DNA of 64,000 nt from Novosphingobium naphthalenivorans NBRC 102051. GTDB taxonomy: Bacteria > Pseudomonadota > Alphaproteobacteria > Sphingomonadales > Sphingomonadaceae. Where the stretch lies: NCBI RefSeq assembly GCF_001590985.1, contig NZ_BCTX01000021.1, positions 1-64,000 on the forward strand. The letters run 5' to 3'. Shown here piece by piece: positions 1-8,673 of this stretch. How positions within the stretch are numbered: the first letter of the stretch is position 1; each line of letters opens with the position of its first letter. The notes under the pieces were generated by a model. The model made no database searches, was not told the DNA's origin, and saw only the letters and a program-made list of their open reading frames with translations. The position numbers and the translations under genes were made by a program.

Positions 1-1
1 G

Positions 2-2089
2 ATCATCCACAACCACCTGGATGCGGCAATGGAAGCCGCGAATATCACCGGCAGCGATGGCACGCTCAACCGCCAGGCGAAGTCCGCCGCCCGCAGCGCC
101 TTCGAGTCGGTCAAGCAGCGCTTCTTCGGTCACCTCCTGACCTCGATGAAGACGCCCACCCTGATCCGCTCCATCGAACGCGATCTCGAGGCCGATCATG
201 CTGCCGTGATTCAGATCGTTTCCACCGGCGAGGCCTTGATGGAACGGCGGCTCGCCGAGATCCCGACTGAAGAATGGGGCGATGTGTGCGTGGACATCAC
301 GCCGCGCGAATATGTTCTCTCGTACTTGCAGCACTCCTTCCCGGTGCAGCTCTACGAGCCCTACACCGACAGCGAGGGCAATCTGGCGTCGCGCCTAGTC
401 GTTCGCGATGGCCAGCCGGTCGAATGCCGTGAAGCTGTCGCACGGCGTGACGACCTCATCGAACGGCTTGCCTCCCTGTCACCGGTGCCCGGCGCCCTCG
501 ACCAAATCGTCCAGCGGTTCGGCACCGAAATGGTCGCGGAAGTCACCGGGCGCTCGCGGCGGATCGTGCGCAAAGGCGAGCGCTTCGCCGTCGAAAACCG
601 GGCCGCCAGCGCCAATCTGGCAGAGACCGCCGCCTTCATGGACGACCTCAAGCGCATCCTAGTCTTCTCGGATGCCGGCGGCACTGGACGCAGCTATCAT
701 GCCGACATCTCCGCCCGGAATCAGCGCCTGCGCGTCCATTATCTTCTCGAACCGGGCTGGAAAGCGGATGCCGCGATCCAGGGTCTGGGGCGGACCAATC
801 GCACCAATCAGGCCCAGCCACCGCTTTTCCGGCCGATCGCGACCGATGTGAAGGCCGAGAAGCGGTTCCTCAGCACGATCGCGCGCCGGCTCGACACGCT
901 CGGGGCAATCACGCGCGGCCAGCGGCAGACCGGAGGCCAGGGCCTGTTCCGGCCCGAGGACAATCTCGAAAGCCCCTATGCCCGCGCGGCGCTGCGACAG
1001 CTCTATCTTCTCGTCATCCGCGGCAAGATCGAGGGCTGCTCGCTCGAGCGGTTCGAGAATGCCACAGGCCTGAAACTGACCGACACCAATGGAAACAAGG
1101 ACGAACTGCCGCCGATCACGACCTTCCTGAACCGGCTTCTCGCACTCACCATCGAATTGCAGGGCATCCTGTTCTCGGCCTTTGAGCAGTTGCTCGACGC
1201 GAAGGTTGCTGGCGCCGTGGCGAGCGGCACCTATGATCTGGGGCTCGAAACCCTCACCGCAGAAAGCTTCGTCGTTACGGATAGGGTTAGCATCTACACC
1301 CACCCGGCAACCGGCGCCCAAACTCGGTTGCTGACCATCGCCCAGCGCGAGCGCAATCGGCCACTGTCGCTCGCCGATGCATTGGCTTGGCTGGGAAATG
1401 ACCATGGTCGTTTACTGGTCAACACCAAGTCGGGCCGCGCCGCCGTCCAGGTCCCGGCACCATCGTTGATGCTGGACGATGGCGAGATCGAGCGCCGGGT
1501 TCGCCTGATCCGTCCGATGGAACACCATCACGCCTCATACGCCATGATGGCTGACAGCCACTGGGAGGAGGTGGACCGCGATGCCTTCGCCCATGCCTGG
1601 CAACGCGAGCTGACAGACGTGCCGACCTTCACGGAGAGCACGATCCACATCGTGGCTGGTCTGCTCCTGCCGGTGTGGAAGCGATTGCCCGATGAATCGA
1701 CCCGGGTCTATCGGCTCCAGACCGACGACGGCGAGCGCATCATTGGCCGGCGCGTTTCGCCTGCATGGGCGGCCAATGCTGACACTTCGAGCTCGCCCGA
1801 CCTGACCGGCGATGCCGCCTACGGTGCTCTCCTCGACGGGCAGACAATCATCGACCTTGCCGAAGGCCTGCAATTGCGGCGGGTCAAGGTCATGGCCGCA
1901 AACCGCATCGAGCTGACCGGCTTTACCGAGGCGATGCGCGAACGCCTGCGCGCCTACGGGCTGTTCACCGAAATCATCTCGTGGAAGCTGCGCTTCTTCG
2001 TCCCGGTCGACGCAAGCGGCCCCACCGTTCTCGCACGACTGCTTGAAACCTATCCAGCCCAGCGCCTGCTGGAACGGGAGGCTGCCTGA
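2..2089 (+). CDS. Strawberry-notch-type helicase/methyltransferase, C-terminal part (5' end outside window)
   Basis: The reading frame is open from the first complete codon, so the start lies upstream of the window; 695 residues are present. The stretch around residues 225-270 (GGTGRSYHAD, then QGLGRTNRTNQ) is the helicase C-terminal motif VI region of strawberry-notch-like SF2 proteins. These are very large putative DNA-remodelling or anti-restriction proteins (about 1400 aa) carried by plasmids and ICEs of Alphaproteobacteria. The stop overlaps the start of the Toprim gene (TGATG), so the two are probably translated together. The exact function of the family on mobile elements is not settled. 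The family call is firm; the missing N-terminus cannot be judged. Confidence 0.82.
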   Translation: MIHNHLDAAMEAANITGSDGTLNRQAKSAARSAFESVKQRFFGHLLTSMKTPTLIRSIERDLEADHAAVIQIVSTGEALMERRLAEIPTEEWGDVCVDITPREYVLSYLQHSFPVQLYEPYTDSEGNLASRLVVRDGQPVECREAVARRDDLIERLASLSPVPGALDQIVQRFGTEMVAEVTGRSRRIVRKGERFAVENRAASANLAETAAFMDDLKRILVFSDAGGTGRSYHADISARNQRLRVHYLLEPGWKADAAIQGLGRTNRTNQAQPPLFRPIATDVKAEKRFLSTIARRLDTLGAITRGQRQTGGQGLFRPEDNLESPYARAALRQLYLLVIRGKIEGCSLERFENATGLKLTDTNGNKDELPPITTFLNRLLALTIELQGILFSAFEQLLDAKVAGAVASGTYDLGLETLTAESFVVTDRVSIYTHPATGAQTRLLTIAQRERNRPLSLADALAWLGNDHGRLLVNTKSGRAAVQVPAPSLMLDDGEIERRVRLIRPMEHHHASYAMMADSHWEEVDRDAFAHAWQRELTDVPTFTESTIHIVAGLLLPVWKRLPDESTRVYRLQTDDGERIIGRRVSPAWAANADTSSSPDLTGDAAYGALLDGQTIIDLAEGLQLRRVKVMAANRIELTGFTEAMRERLRAYGLFTEIISWKLRFFVPVDASGPTVLARLLETYPAQRLLEREAA

Positions 2090-3123
2090 TGGCCCGGGTC
2101 AATGCAGGCGATGTTGCCCATCGTCTCGGCCGCCAGGCCGAGGCGGTGTGCCGCCGCTACCTCAGTGCCGGCTGCAAGCATGGCAACTACTGGCTGGTCG
2201 GCGATACCAACAATACGCCGGGGCGCTCCCTCTTCGTCCGGCTCCACGATTCCCCCAAGGGCGCGGCGGGCAAGTGGCAGGACGCGGCCACCGGCGAGCA
2301 CGGCGATTTGCTGGACCTAATCCGACTGGCACGGGGGCTCACTGAGTTCGCCGATGTTGCCGAAGAAGCCTGCGCGTTCCTGAGCCTGCCGCATCCAGAA
2401 CCCACGCCGTTACCGAACAAGCTGGTGCGAGCGGCGAAAGGTTCGGCCGATGCCGCAAAGCGGCTCTTTGCCATGTCACAGCCAATCGGCAGATCCGTCG
2501 TCGGCACCTATTTGCACCATCGCGGCATTGCGTCATTGCCCGGGCCGGCAACCCTGCGCTTCCATCCCCGCTGCTACTATCGAGCGGGGGAAGGCGAAGC
2601 CACCCAGACATGGCCGGCGATGATCGCCGCCGTCACCGATCTCGATGGCCTGATCACCGGAGTGCACCGTACCTGGCTGGCCCCCGATGGGGCCGACAAG
2701 GCACCCATCAACACTCCGCGCAAGGCGATGGGGAACCTGCTCGGTCATGCGGTTCGCTTCGGCATTCCCGGCGAAGTCATGGCTGCAGGCGAGGGCATCG
2801 AGAGCGTGCTATCCGTTCGCGAAGCCGTCCCCGGCATGGCGATGGCCGCGGCACTTTCGGCTGCGCACCTCGCTGCCATCGCATTCCCCGATGCGCTGCG
2901 CCGCCTCTACATCATCCGCGACAATGATCCGGCAGGCGATTGGGCCGGCGATAGCTTGGTCGAGCGAGCCCATGCAGCCGGGATCGAGGCGTTCGTGCTG
3001 TCGCCAGAGCGGGGGGATTTCAACGAGGACCTTTGCGCCCACGGCCTTGACGCGCTGCGGGCAAATATCCGGGGCCAGATCGCCCCGCAGGACGAGGCTC
3101 GTTTTCTCGATTATTCAGCCTGA
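2089..3123 (+). CDS. Toprim-domain (DUF7146-like) primase-type protein
   Basis: A 344-residue protein. The N-terminal half has the basic, Cys/His-containing look of plasmid primase zinc regions (RRYLSAGCKHGNYW). The C-terminal half is a Toprim domain: a Glu in the AGEGIESVLSV strand (about residue 238) and an acidic DND motif in YIIRDNDPAGDWAG (about residue 275). Toprim domains bind Mg2+ in primases and topoisomerases, and this type occurs on conjugative elements, probably priming transferred or replicating DNA. It is coupled by a one-base overlap to the helicase gene upstream. There is no visible helicase domain, so it would act as a stand-alone primase-like protein. Confidence 0.78.
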   Translation: MARVNAGDVAHRLGRQAEAVCRRYLSAGCKHGNYWLVGDTNNTPGRSLFVRLHDSPKGAAGKWQDAATGEHGDLLDLIRLARGLTEFADVAEEACAFLSLPHPEPTPLPNKLVRAAKGSADAAKRLFAMSQPIGRSVVGTYLHHRGIASLPGPATLRFHPRCYYRAGEGEATQTWPAMIAAVTDLDGLITGVHRTWLAPDGADKAPINTPRKAMGNLLGHAVRFGIPGEVMAAGEGIESVLSVREAVPGMAMAAALSAAHLAAIAFPDALRRLYIIRDNDPAGDWAGDSLVERAHAAGIEAFVLSPERGDFNEDLCAHGLDALRANIRGQIAPQDEARFLDYSA

Positions 3124-3430
3124 TCATCGGTCCGGTGAATATCCTGCGGTCCTACGGGTATGCTCGCATCGCGATTGCTCTCACCATCGACAAAGGGCCG
3201 CGCCCGGCCTTCGAGAGGGCGATAGGCCCACAAGCGTTCCGGCCCCGCAATGGCTGAGGCCAGCTATTTTCCGGCGGCGCGCTTCGCCCGCCTTTCCATC
3301 GCGAAGCAAAATAGCCGGCCTTGCGCCATCCTCCGCTGCCGCTGCGGCCCTACGGGTGCAGAGCCAGCCCGTTCGTGGGCTTCCTCGCCATGAAGGCCGC
3401 GAGGGCGCGGTCCAATCGATGGAGCATCCG
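3124..3430 (+). promoter_or_regulatory. Gene-free leader upstream of the DUF2493 gene; contains a block repeated at 6477-6525
   Basis: No convincing gene lies here. Bases 3299-3348 resemble bases 6477-6525 upstream of the DUF736 gene: both start TCGCGA and end CGCTGCGGC (with small differences), and about three quarters of positions agree by eye. A weaker similarity continues downstream (a CGCCAT..AGGCCGC segment in both). Such shared leaders suggest a common regulatory or RNA element, but the function is unknown. Confidence 0.4.
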
Positions 3431-4357
3431 ATGGACGAGCATGACGACTTTGAACCGCATCACACCTCTTCTCCGACCGATCACGTTTTGCAGGAACTTC
3501 AGCTCTACGGTTACCGCCCCTTCGACGATGAACCCGATCCCCGCCCATTGCCCGAAGGCAACCGGGTCGCCGGTGCCATCGCCGACATCTTCGATGCCCT
3601 GATATCCAGCATGGAAGACACGCGCCTCGAGCCCGACCTCGACGACCTCCTCTGGTCGACGGTCAATCTCTTCCACCGCGCCTGCCAGCGGATCGAACGC
3701 GAACTCGACGATAACGAGGTGGGCCAGCGCCGCCTCCAGAACGAACAGGATGGCAGCGAGGTGAAGTCCGTCGAACTGGAGCGCCTGACCGCCCAGGGGC
3801 AAAGCCTCCTTGAACGGCGCGATGCTTTCGAACTGATGCGCGATCAGGCCGCAGAGCAATTCGAGCGGCAAACCAGGTCGAGCTGGAAACCGCACTCGGG
3901 CTCCATGGTTAACCATCGCCACCTGACGGCCGCCATGATCGACAGCCGCGACTTCATCAACGCCAAGCGCCGCGCCGAAACCGAAGTGCTCCTGCCAGCA
4001 GGGCCGAAGATCGCCTTCTCCGGCGGTGAATGTGCCGATCACCAGCTGATATGGGCCAAGCTCGACCAGATCAAGGTCAAGCATCCCGACATGGTACTGA
4101 TGCATGGCGGCTCACCCAGGGGGGCCGAGAAAATCGCATCACGCTGGGCAGATACCCGCAAGGTGCCACAGATCGCCTTCAAGCCAGACTGGACGCGCCA
4201 TGCGAAGGCAGCGCCCTTCAAGCGCAACGATCAGATGCTCGCCATCATGCCGATCGGGGTCATCATTTTCCCCGGCTCTGGCATTCAGGACAACCTCGCC
4301 GATAAGGCCCGCAAGCTCGGGATTCCTGTCTATCGGTTCGGCTCCGGCGGCGCCTGA
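3431..4357 (+). CDS. DUF2493 (SLOG-superfamily) protein
   Basis: A 308-residue protein. The C-terminal part (about residues 185-300) has the DUF2493/YspA pattern: strand IAFSGG, then MVLMHGGSPRGAEKIASRWA and a late IIFPGSGIQDNLADKARKLG, a Rossmann-like SLOG fold that binds nucleotide-like ligands. The N-terminal 180 residues are acidic and helical, with a likely coiled coil around residues 95-150. I chose the ATG at 3431 because GGAG lies six bases upstream; an in-frame ATG at 3419 lacks a ribosome-binding site. The gene is standard backbone of sphingomonad conjugative elements; SLOG proteins often sense nucleotide signals, but nothing here fixes a role. Confidence 0.75.
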   Translation: MDEHDDFEPHHTSSPTDHVLQELQLYGYRPFDDEPDPRPLPEGNRVAGAIADIFDALISSMEDTRLEPDLDDLLWSTVNLFHRACQRIERELDDNEVGQRRLQNEQDGSEVKSVELERLTAQGQSLLERRDAFELMRDQAAEQFERQTRSSWKPHSGSMVNHRHLTAAMIDSRDFINAKRRAETEVLLPAGPKIAFSGGECADHQLIWAKLDQIKVKHPDMVLMHGGSPRGAEKIASRWADTRKVPQIAFKPDWTRHAKAAPFKRNDQMLAIMPIGVIIFPGSGIQDNLADKARKLGIPVYRFGSGGA

Positions 4358-4370
4358 GCGCCGCCGGACG

Positions 4371-5105
4371 CTAGCTCTTTCGAGGCTTGGGCTGGTGCAG
4401 CCGCCGTTTGACATTGGGTTTCAGTGCATTGCCAACGTCCTTGTCGATGATCGCCAGGTCAAACCAGTCCGGGTCGAAATGGCCTCCGCACCATTGTTTG
4501 GTTTCGCCATGTTCTGGATCATCGGGGTCCCTCATGATTTCGAGAAACCGTTCATAGCCGGGAATTCCGCCAACATCTTCTGGAGGGCGAGCACCCGATC
4601 CATCTACGCATTGGGCTTTCTTCGGCGCAGCATCGAGGGAAAGCCATTGCTCCAATTCGACAGTGTGCATCCAATTGTCGCCGAAATCATAGAGGTAGTT
4701 GAACCTCGTCCCAGATCTCGAGAAGTCCCGCAGGCGCACGTCGGTCTGCTCAAAGACCTGAGGGTCGTCTTCGCAGGAACCCTCGTAGGCGGCGGCAGCA
4801 TCGCCGAAGCGCAGCCCCCCGATTTGAAACTCGTGCAGATGGTAATTCCACCAGTTGAATGCGGCCTGGATCGTCAGATGGAGTTGTTCGAGATTCCAGT
4901 GAATCGGGACGATCAGCCGCCTCCAGACCGGAGGCTCTATGTCGTCAATCGACACACGAATCTGAATGGCATTGAACGGTTCGAACATACTGGCAACAAG
5001 CCGTTCCAATAGGGCGGCGTCAAGCTTTGTCACAGACGCGCGGCATGCAAATTTCGCTTGAGCCATGATCCTCAGCCACATCGCTCCCATTCGGCAACTG
5101 CTCAC
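4371..5105 (-). CDS. Plasmid pRiA4b ORF-3-like protein (IS1096 TnpR-like)
   Basis: A protein of up to 244 residues carrying the pRiA4b Orf-3 family signature: RVSIDDIEPPVWRRL at about residue 50, the following LHLTIQAAFNWWNYHLHEF, YDFGDNWMHTVELE, and a C-terminal PEDVGGIPGYERFLE. The family is common on plasmids and transposons, with no established activity. The start is uncertain: ATG at 5105 gives the longest form, and ATG at 5063 or a later one just before the conserved domain is possible. The gene is convergent with the DUF2493 gene, 13 bases away, and is oriented against the rest of the backbone. Confidence 0.75.
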   Translation of the reverse strand: MSSCRMGAMWLRIMAQAKFACRASVTKLDAALLERLVASMFEPFNAIQIRVSIDDIEPPVWRRLIVPIHWNLEQLHLTIQAAFNWWNYHLHEFQIGGLRFGDAAAAYEGSCEDDPQVFEQTDVRLRDFSRSGTRFNYLYDFGDNWMHTVELEQWLSLDAAPKKAQCVDGSGARPPEDVGGIPGYERFLEIMRDPDDPEHGETKQWCGGHFDPDWFDLAIIDKDVGNALKPNVKRRLHQPKPRKS

Positions 5106-5292
5106 CCCCGCTTCAAATGCGCTGATCCTTGGCCCGGCCCAGGGCCTGACGCCATCAACCCGTAAAGGGTCGGACTACGCAAAGCGTGCCGCCGAACTGG
5201 CTTCGCCAGCCCGGTGATTGCAGCCCTTGGCCAGTCACGTCGGGCGCCTGTCAGCGGGGGATGAGCCTCCGCTTCGAACAGGAGCAGGTCCG

Positions 5293-5457
5293 ATGTCCCT
5301 CAACGATGCACAAGCCTTCGCCTTCAGCCTCGCTGCAACCCTGATGGTCGCCATCGTCATTTTCCGCGCTGGTGACGGCAGCCTGTCGGTCATACCGGCC
5401 ACCGAGTTCGATCACGATGCCGAAGTCATCGCGGAAATCGATCCTTTCGCGCTCTGA
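5293..5457 (+). CDS. Small single-pass membrane protein, 54 aa, unknown function
   Basis: ATG at 5293 is preceded by AGGAGCAGG, a good ribosome-binding site. One hydrophobic segment (about residues 8-25) is followed by a short acidic tail. I do not recognise a family. The good ribosome-binding site and its place among backbone genes argue that it is real. Confidence 0.5.
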   Translation: MSLNDAQAFAFSLAATLMVAIVIFRAGDGSLSVIPATEFDHDAEVIAEIDPFAL

Positions 5458-5598
5458 CCGCGCCCAATCGCTCCGGCGGCGTGGAAACTGCAACGGTTTC
5501 CGCTCCCGCTGGGGCCTGAATTCCGCTATATGGCTACCCGCGCTGTGGTGGTGGTGGAGGCGCAACCGTCAGACCTTTTGTCACGGGAGACCGCCACC

Positions 5599-6039
5599 AT
5601 GATTATTCTTGGTATTTTTCTGTCGATTGCGGCGATCAGCTTCTTTTGCTGGTTGCTGTTCACGCTTGCGGTGTTCGCGCTGCCCTTTTTCGTCGGCATG
5701 AGCGTTGCTGCATGGGCCTATCAATCCGGCGCCGGCTGGCTGGGCGCGACATTCATCGGACTGCTTGCGGCAGGCCTGACGCTCGGCTTTGGACAGATTG
5801 GCCTAATGCTCGTGCGGCCCACTTGGGCGAGACTGTTGATTGCACTCGCCTTCGTCGCGCCTGCGGTCATGGCCGGATACCACGCTACCCGCGGCATCGT
5901 GCAGCACACCATGCCCTCCGAAACCTGGCAGCAAGTATTCTCGGTGATCGGCGCGATCGTTGTGGGCTGCACGGCGTTCGTTCGAGTAGCAGGCATGGCA
6001 GGCACCAAGCCGTCGCCGGGGCATCTGGCAAGCACCTGA
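5599..6039 (+). CDS. Conserved-type multi-pass membrane protein, 146 aa, unknown function
   Basis: Starts at ATG 5599, preceded by GGGAG. The protein is almost entirely hydrophobic, with about four membrane spans (residues 2-24, 25-45, 48-70, 80-95) and another hydrophobic stretch near 115-130. No catalytic motif is visible. It lies in the same direction as the backbone genes on either side. Function unknown. Confidence 0.5.
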   Translation: MIILGIFLSIAAISFFCWLLFTLAVFALPFFVGMSVAAWAYQSGAGWLGATFIGLLAAGLTLGFGQIGLMLVRPTWARLLIALAFVAPAVMAGYHATRGIVQHTMPSETWQQVFSVIGAIVVGCTAFVRVAGMAGTKPSPGHLAST

Positions 6040-6618
6040 AGCAGGCCGATAGATTTACTGGACGACCGATGAGGCGAAACTTTTGCCGTCCTGCTGGAAG
6101 AGAGCGGCAAAACGGGGCTGCATCGTCGGATCACGCTGGCCCATACTCCCACAAGGCTCCACCGTCCGAACGACCAAGGGTTGCCCGATTGACGCGGTAT
6201 GTGACCAGCACGTGGCCCGGGGCGTTTCGTGATGCGTGCTGCGTTTGATAGCGCGCCAGCCTGTCTGGCGAGGGCGAGATCGCGGTGTTGGTGGGCCGCG
6301 CCGGTCTGAAGGGCGAAGGCGTATCGCCACGATTGTCCCATAACAGTTCGCTCGCGCCCGCTCCAAACGGCCTCTGTCATGGGCTGATCTGGCCGAAGAC
6401 CGGCTGCGCCTCGACCGCCTATGCCGCAACCGCGTTCCGCCAACTTTCTTCCCCTGCCGGCCAGGGCCGTCATTCCTCGCGAGACAAGAAAGCTGGCTTC
6501 ACGCCGTCCTGCGCTTCGCTGCGGCAGCAAGCTGTGCGGCGTCGGTCGTCTCCGGCCTCTCGATCGCCATCGAGGCCGCAATGGTGCGGGTTCGAAGACG
6601 AATGAACGGAGATTTCTC
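6040..6618 (+). promoter_or_regulatory. Gene-free leader before the DUF736 gene, with the repeated block at 6477-6525
   Basis: I see no supportable gene in these 579 bases. The region holds the second copy of the leader block described at 3299-3348, about 95 bases upstream of the DUF736 start. No clear promoter boxes stand out. Confidence 0.4.
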
Positions 6619-6945
6619 ATGGCTACCATTGGCACCTTCAAGAAGACCGGCTCGAACGAGTTCACCGGCGACATCATCACCCTCAGCGTCCAGGCCAAGG
6701 GTGTGCGCATCATTCCCGACCTGCGCGCCACCGGCGAAAACGCCCCCAGCCACCGGGTCGTGGTCGGCCGCGCGGAAATCGGTGCAGCCTGGTCCAAGCG
6801 TTCGGGCGAAGGCCGCGACTACCTGGGCCTCAAGCTGGATGATCCAAGCTTCAATGCCCCGATCTACGCCAACCTCTTCGACGACGAAGACGGCGAAGGT
6901 TATTCGCTGATCTGGTCTCGCCCCAATGGTCGCCGGGGCGACTGA
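6619..6945 (+). CDS. DUF736 family protein (copy 1)
   Basis: A 108-residue protein starting MATIGTFKKTG with the DUF736 pattern: a beta-rich core (ITLSVQAKGVRIIPD), HRVVVGRAEIGAAW, and a C-terminal LKLDDPSFNAPIYANL. DUF736 proteins are small, function unknown, and almost diagnostic for alphaproteobacterial conjugative plasmids and ICEs. ATG 6619 follows CGGAGATTTCTC, a good ribosome-binding site. A strong terminator follows the stop directly, so this gene ends its transcription unit. A second, diverged copy lies at 11903-12250. Confidence 0.85.
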   Translation: MATIGTFKKTGSNEFTGDIITLSVQAKGVRIIPDLRATGENAPSHRVVVGRAEIGAAWSKRSGEGRDYLGLKLDDPSFNAPIYANLFDDEDGEGYSLIWSRPNGRRGD

Positions 6946-6957
6946 GGCCCGCAGCCA

Positions 6958-6986
6958 GGCCCCGGCCGAAACGGCCGGGGCCTTTT
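6958..6986 (+). terminator. Rho-independent terminator after the DUF736 gene
   Basis: A perfect 11-bp GC-rich stem (6958-6968 with 6972-6982: GGCCCCGGCCG and CGGCCGGGGCC) with an AAA loop, followed by TTTT. It lies 12 bases after the DUF736 stop. Confidence 0.9.
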
Positions 6987-7083
6987 GGCATTCGAGCGAC
7001 CGAATCAGTTCCGGCCGCCTCGCCACTAGTTCGCAGATCCAAAGCTTGATTGCCGCACGATGGAGGTGGCATTTGCGCCAAGG

Positions 7084-7100
7084 ACGACTAATATAGTCGT
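7084..7100. promoter_or_regulatory. 17-bp palindrome upstream of the XRE gene; probable autoregulatory operator
   Basis: ACGACTA-ATA-TAGTCGT is a perfect inverted repeat with 7-bp arms. It ends 42 bases before the XRE start and contains TAATAT and TATAGT, so it may overlap a -10 box. XRE-type repressors normally bind such sites as dimers. Confidence 0.6.
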
Positions 7101-7142
7101 AGTTCTGGCGCGTTCATCCGCGGTGGTGGGAGGCGATCATGC

Positions 7143-7397
7143 ATGATCACCGCTCGCCAATCGCGGGCCGCACGCGCGTTGCTGGGATGGACACAGGAGA
7201 CGCTCGCTGACAAGGCCCAGGTCTCTCTGACCGCGCTCAAGCGCCTCGAATCCGAAAGCGGGCTCGAGGTGTACGAATCCACACGCGATCAGGTGCGCAG
7301 GGCGCTTGAATCCGCCGGTGTCGTTCTCCTGTCCACGGAGAAGGGCGAAGGTGTTCTGCGACTCCATCAACCAGGTGATCGATCAGCCAGGCCATGA
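7143..7397 (+). CDS. XRE-family HTH regulator, 84 aa (QseC-like position)
   Basis: A compact Cro/CI-type helix-turn-helix fills residues 5-60 (RAARALLGWTQETLADKAQ, then SLTALKRLESE). There is no ligand-binding domain, so it is a simple repressor. It sits just upstream of a QseM-like DUF2285 gene and a two-frame DUF2285 activator. In ICEMlSym(R7A) the XRE protein QseC controls qseM expression, and this layout suggests the same role. The call QseC rests on context, not on recognised identity. A 17-bp palindrome lies directly upstream. Confidence 0.75.
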   Translation: MITARQSRAARALLGWTQETLADKAQVSLTALKRLESESGLEVYESTRDQVRRALESAGVVLLSTEKGEGVLRLHQPGDRSARP

Positions 7398-7511
7398 GGT
7401 CGGCTGTCACAGCTATCTTCGACCGGAAAAATTCTGCGAGCCGCTGTTCAGGATCAATGCTAGGGCCGATGGAAAGTCGCAAAAACACCTAGAACAACGT
7501 GGTGGCCGGTG

Positions 7512-7784
7512 ATGGACGAGTCTACACCGCAGTTTCTTGATCAACCGCCGCAGGGCCAGCAACTCACCTCTTACGATCGTGAGCACATGGTGCTGTATCT
7601 CCGATTGTTGGATGCGCATCGGGACGGCGCCGACTGGCGTGAAGCCGCGCAGATCCTGTTCGGACTAAACGCGGCGATCGATCCGGAAAGAACCCGCAAG
7701 GTGCATGACGCCCACCTTGCGCGCGCGCGATGGATGACCGAACACGGCTACCGCGAACTGCTGCGCAAGGGGCAGCCCGACTGA
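7512..7784 (+). CDS. qseM: Single-domain DUF2285 protein, QseM-like antiactivator candidate
   Basis: A 90-residue protein consisting almost only of a DUF2285 domain: YDREHMVLYLRLLDAHRDG, REAAQILFGL and the family end HDAHLARARWMTEHGYRELL. In Mesorhizobium ICEMlSym(R7A), QseM is a lone DUF2285 protein that binds and blocks both TraR and the FseA activator. Here the gene stands between an XRE repressor and an FseA-like gene, the same trio. ATG 7512 or the overlapping GTG 7509 may start translation. The DUF2285 family is sure; the antiactivator role is inferred from gene order. Confidence 0.72.
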   Translation: MDESTPQFLDQPPQGQQLTSYDREHMVLYLRLLDAHRDGADWREAAQILFGLNAAIDPERTRKVHDAHLARARWMTEHGYRELLRKGQPD

Positions 7785-7811
7785 CAGGTGATGCCGCTGC
7801 GGCATCGCCTG
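7785..7811 (+). terminator. Stem-loop between the qseM-like and fseA-like genes
   Basis: A 12-bp stem with one G-T pair (CAGGTGATGCCG at 7785-7796 with CGGCATCGCCTG at 7800-7811) and a 3-base loop starts right after the qseM-like stop. No T tract follows, so it may attenuate transcription or stabilise the upstream RNA rather than terminate fully. Confidence 0.5.
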
Positions 7812-7895
7812 TTGCCGAGATGGGGACTTCCGGCTCCCGTCACAGAAAGGAATCATCGCCCTCCCGTAATCGTCTGAGGCCGGGGGAGAATCGAG

Positions 7896-8652
7896 ATGAT
7901 GCCGGATGCTTCTCAATGGCGTTCCGCTGCACGCTACGAACCCGTCGAACGCATGAGCGCCTCGGGCCTTGCGTGGGAATGGCTTCGACGAAACGAAGCC
8001 TATAACCGCGATTTCGACGAATTGTCGGCGAAAGATGCCAACATCCCCATGCTGACGGACGCGATCCGTCAGCGCTGGAGGTTACGATTTCGCGGTCGAC
8101 CCAGCACTCGATCAGGCCGCCACTACCGTTATCTGGATGCCCCAGGACGACACCAGCATCGTCGTGGTTGCCGATGCTCCATCTGAGTTGACCGCCCGTT
8201 CTGGCGGGCACTCGCTGCCTGAGGCGATCACCGGAAGCGATGGCAGCATCACCCTCCCGCTAGCCAACGGCGAGCATATCCAGATCCAGCTTTTGACCTC
8301 CGGGTCCGGCCAGGCGGTGGCCTTGATTCCACTGGATATTGATGGATTTGGTAGGCTGGAGGCCACGCATCGCCTCCTAGCAGCGCTTCATGGGCGGGCC
8401 ATTCCGCCTGATACTCGGTTGACCCGACAGCAACGGATGCGATCGCGCCGAATGTTGCAGGCTTTCGATGGGGCGCGCAGTGGTGCCACCCAACAGGACA
8501 TCGCTCGAACTCTGTTCCGCATCGGCCCTGTCAGCCGGGACGAATGGCAGGCGTCTGCCTCACGCCATGCAGTCATGGCGTTGCTACGTGATGCCCGAGC
8601 CATGATAGCGGGCGGATATCGCAATCTATTGCGGCACCGCCGACGCACATAA
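7896..8652 (+). CDS. fseA: FseA-like excision activator (DUF6499 + DUF2285) encoded in two frames; candidate programmed +1 frameshift
   Basis: The first frame (7896-8186) carries the DUF6499-like start (RYEPVERM, then GLAWEWLRRNEAYNRDF). The second (+1) frame, open from 8056 to 8652, carries the rest: FAVDPALDQAATTVIWMP and a full C-terminal DUF2285 domain ending MIAGGYRNLLRHRRR. Skipping base 8079 in the context TGG-A-GGT joins them as ..QRW-GYDFAVDP.., giving about 251 residues with normal domain spacing; AGG in the zero frame is usually a rare Arg codon and a plausible stall site. The same split occurs in msi172-msi171 (fseA) of ICEMlSym(R7A), made by a programmed +1 shift. A mutation or sequencing error would look the same. 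FseA activates the excisionase gene. Confidence 0.65.
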
Positions 8653-8673
8653 CGTCATGTGGATGGTGATTGG

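Noticed and set aside
659..1405. Long minus-strand open frame (248 codons) inside the helicase gene
   Set aside because: It is the antisense shadow of a well-supported plus-strand gene; GC-rich codon usage keeps the reverse frame open.
5721..6797. 358-codon minus-strand frame over the membrane-protein gene and the DUF736 leader
   Set aside because: Low-complexity Arg/Pro-rich product, no motif, and it runs through a recognised gene on the other strand.
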